Made by a program: the position numbers and the translations under genes
In this document: piece after piece, positions 6,041-6,238 of the stretch
Layout of the letters: each line of letters starts with the position of its first letter
Position numbering within the stretch: position 1 is the stretch's first letter
The notes under the pieces: generated by a model
Told to the model about the DNA's origin: nothing
The model's database searches: none
The model's input: the letters and a program-made list of their open reading frames with translations, nothing else
NCBI GenBank assembly: GCA_910585935.1
Contig: CAJUHN010000240.1
Location: forward strand, 1 to 6,238
DNA length: 6,238 nt
Source: an uncultured Lachnospiraceae bacterium
GTDB lineage: Bacteria > Bacillota > Clostridia > Lachnospirales > Lachnospiraceae
Direction of reading: 5' to 3'

Positions 6041-6238
6041 CTCAAATATATACTCATGTAACTATGTCAAAATAATGAAATATACTTACAAATAAACATC
6101 CAAGAAAAAATTTTCATATATAATCTATTAGCAATCCATCTTTTATTATGTTAATGAATTGCTAATTTTATACACCAAATTTAACAGATAATCAAGAGTT
6201 ATCCATTAGATTTAATGAAGAAGAGTTATATGAATAAT
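6041..6238. other. AT-rich non-coding right flank
   Basis: No credible gene is seen on either strand. It contains the hairpin at 6127-6166, one TTATCCAT (6199-6206), and a 17-base stretch (6187-6203) resembling the reverse complement of 49-65 at the other edge of the window. Confidence 0.5.
6127..6166. repeat. Hairpin-forming inverted repeat
   Basis: Bases 6127-6139 (ATTAGCAATCCAT) pair with 6154-6166, with one mismatch (6136/6157) and a 14-base loop. It is low in GC and followed by a few T residues on the plus strand, so at best it is a weak terminator. It may simply be a decayed repeat. Confidence 0.45.

Noticed and set aside
49..6203. GATAACTTCTGATTATC (49-65) and the similar inverted sequence at 6187-6203 as terminal repeats of the whole island
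   Set aside because: There are two mismatches in 17, each copy is itself partly palindromic and AT-rich, and the similarity does not extend outward, so chance cannot be excluded.
1..6238. CRISPR array, tRNA or rRNA genes
   Set aside because: No regularly spaced repeats, cloverleaf-like sequences or conserved rRNA segments were seen.

Overview
The window is AT-rich and its genes carry strong AGGAGG-type ribosome binding sites. Together with two kinds of IS3-family transposase relic and a small helix-turn-helix protein of a type common in gut Clostridia, this suggests a low-GC Firmicute, most likely a Lachnospiraceae-like clostridium. That placement is an inference from style and remembered protein families, not from a marker gene.

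The core (5448 down to 1976, minus strand) is a compact three-gene operon. A first DNA cytosine-5 methyltransferase (348 aa) is followed after 3 bases by a 487-aa protein with a C-terminal DUF3883/NOV_C-type PD-(D/E)xK nuclease domain. This overlaps by 13 bases a second, clearly different, cytosine-5 methyltransferase (323 aa). All three reading frames look intact and all catalytic motifs are present. The layout M-R-M reads as a restriction-modification system in which two m5C methyltransferases protect the host from one nuclease. A good promoter (TTGCTT, 17 bp, TATAAT) lies at 5641-5669, and the leader between it and the first gene holds the broken remains of a small helix-turn-helix protein.

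The operon is surrounded by dead mobile DNA. Downstream, 36 bases after the last stop codon, lies a degenerate IS3-family element (about 581-1939) with matching ends, a frameshifted orfA and an orfB that keeps its DDE landmarks but carries several deletions and stops. On both outer sides (327-513 and 5719-6040) are two related relics of a second IS3-type element. They have the same orientation and share an identical 14-bp terminal sequence.

The leftmost 590 bases and the last 200 have no credible intact gene. They hold a perfect 27-bp palindrome (67-93), a long near-palindrome of about 111 bp (181-291) that looks like a MITE or a large hairpin, a smaller hairpin (6127-6166), and several copies of the octamer TTATCCAT. 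No tRNA, rRNA, CRISPR array or convincing intrinsic terminator was seen.
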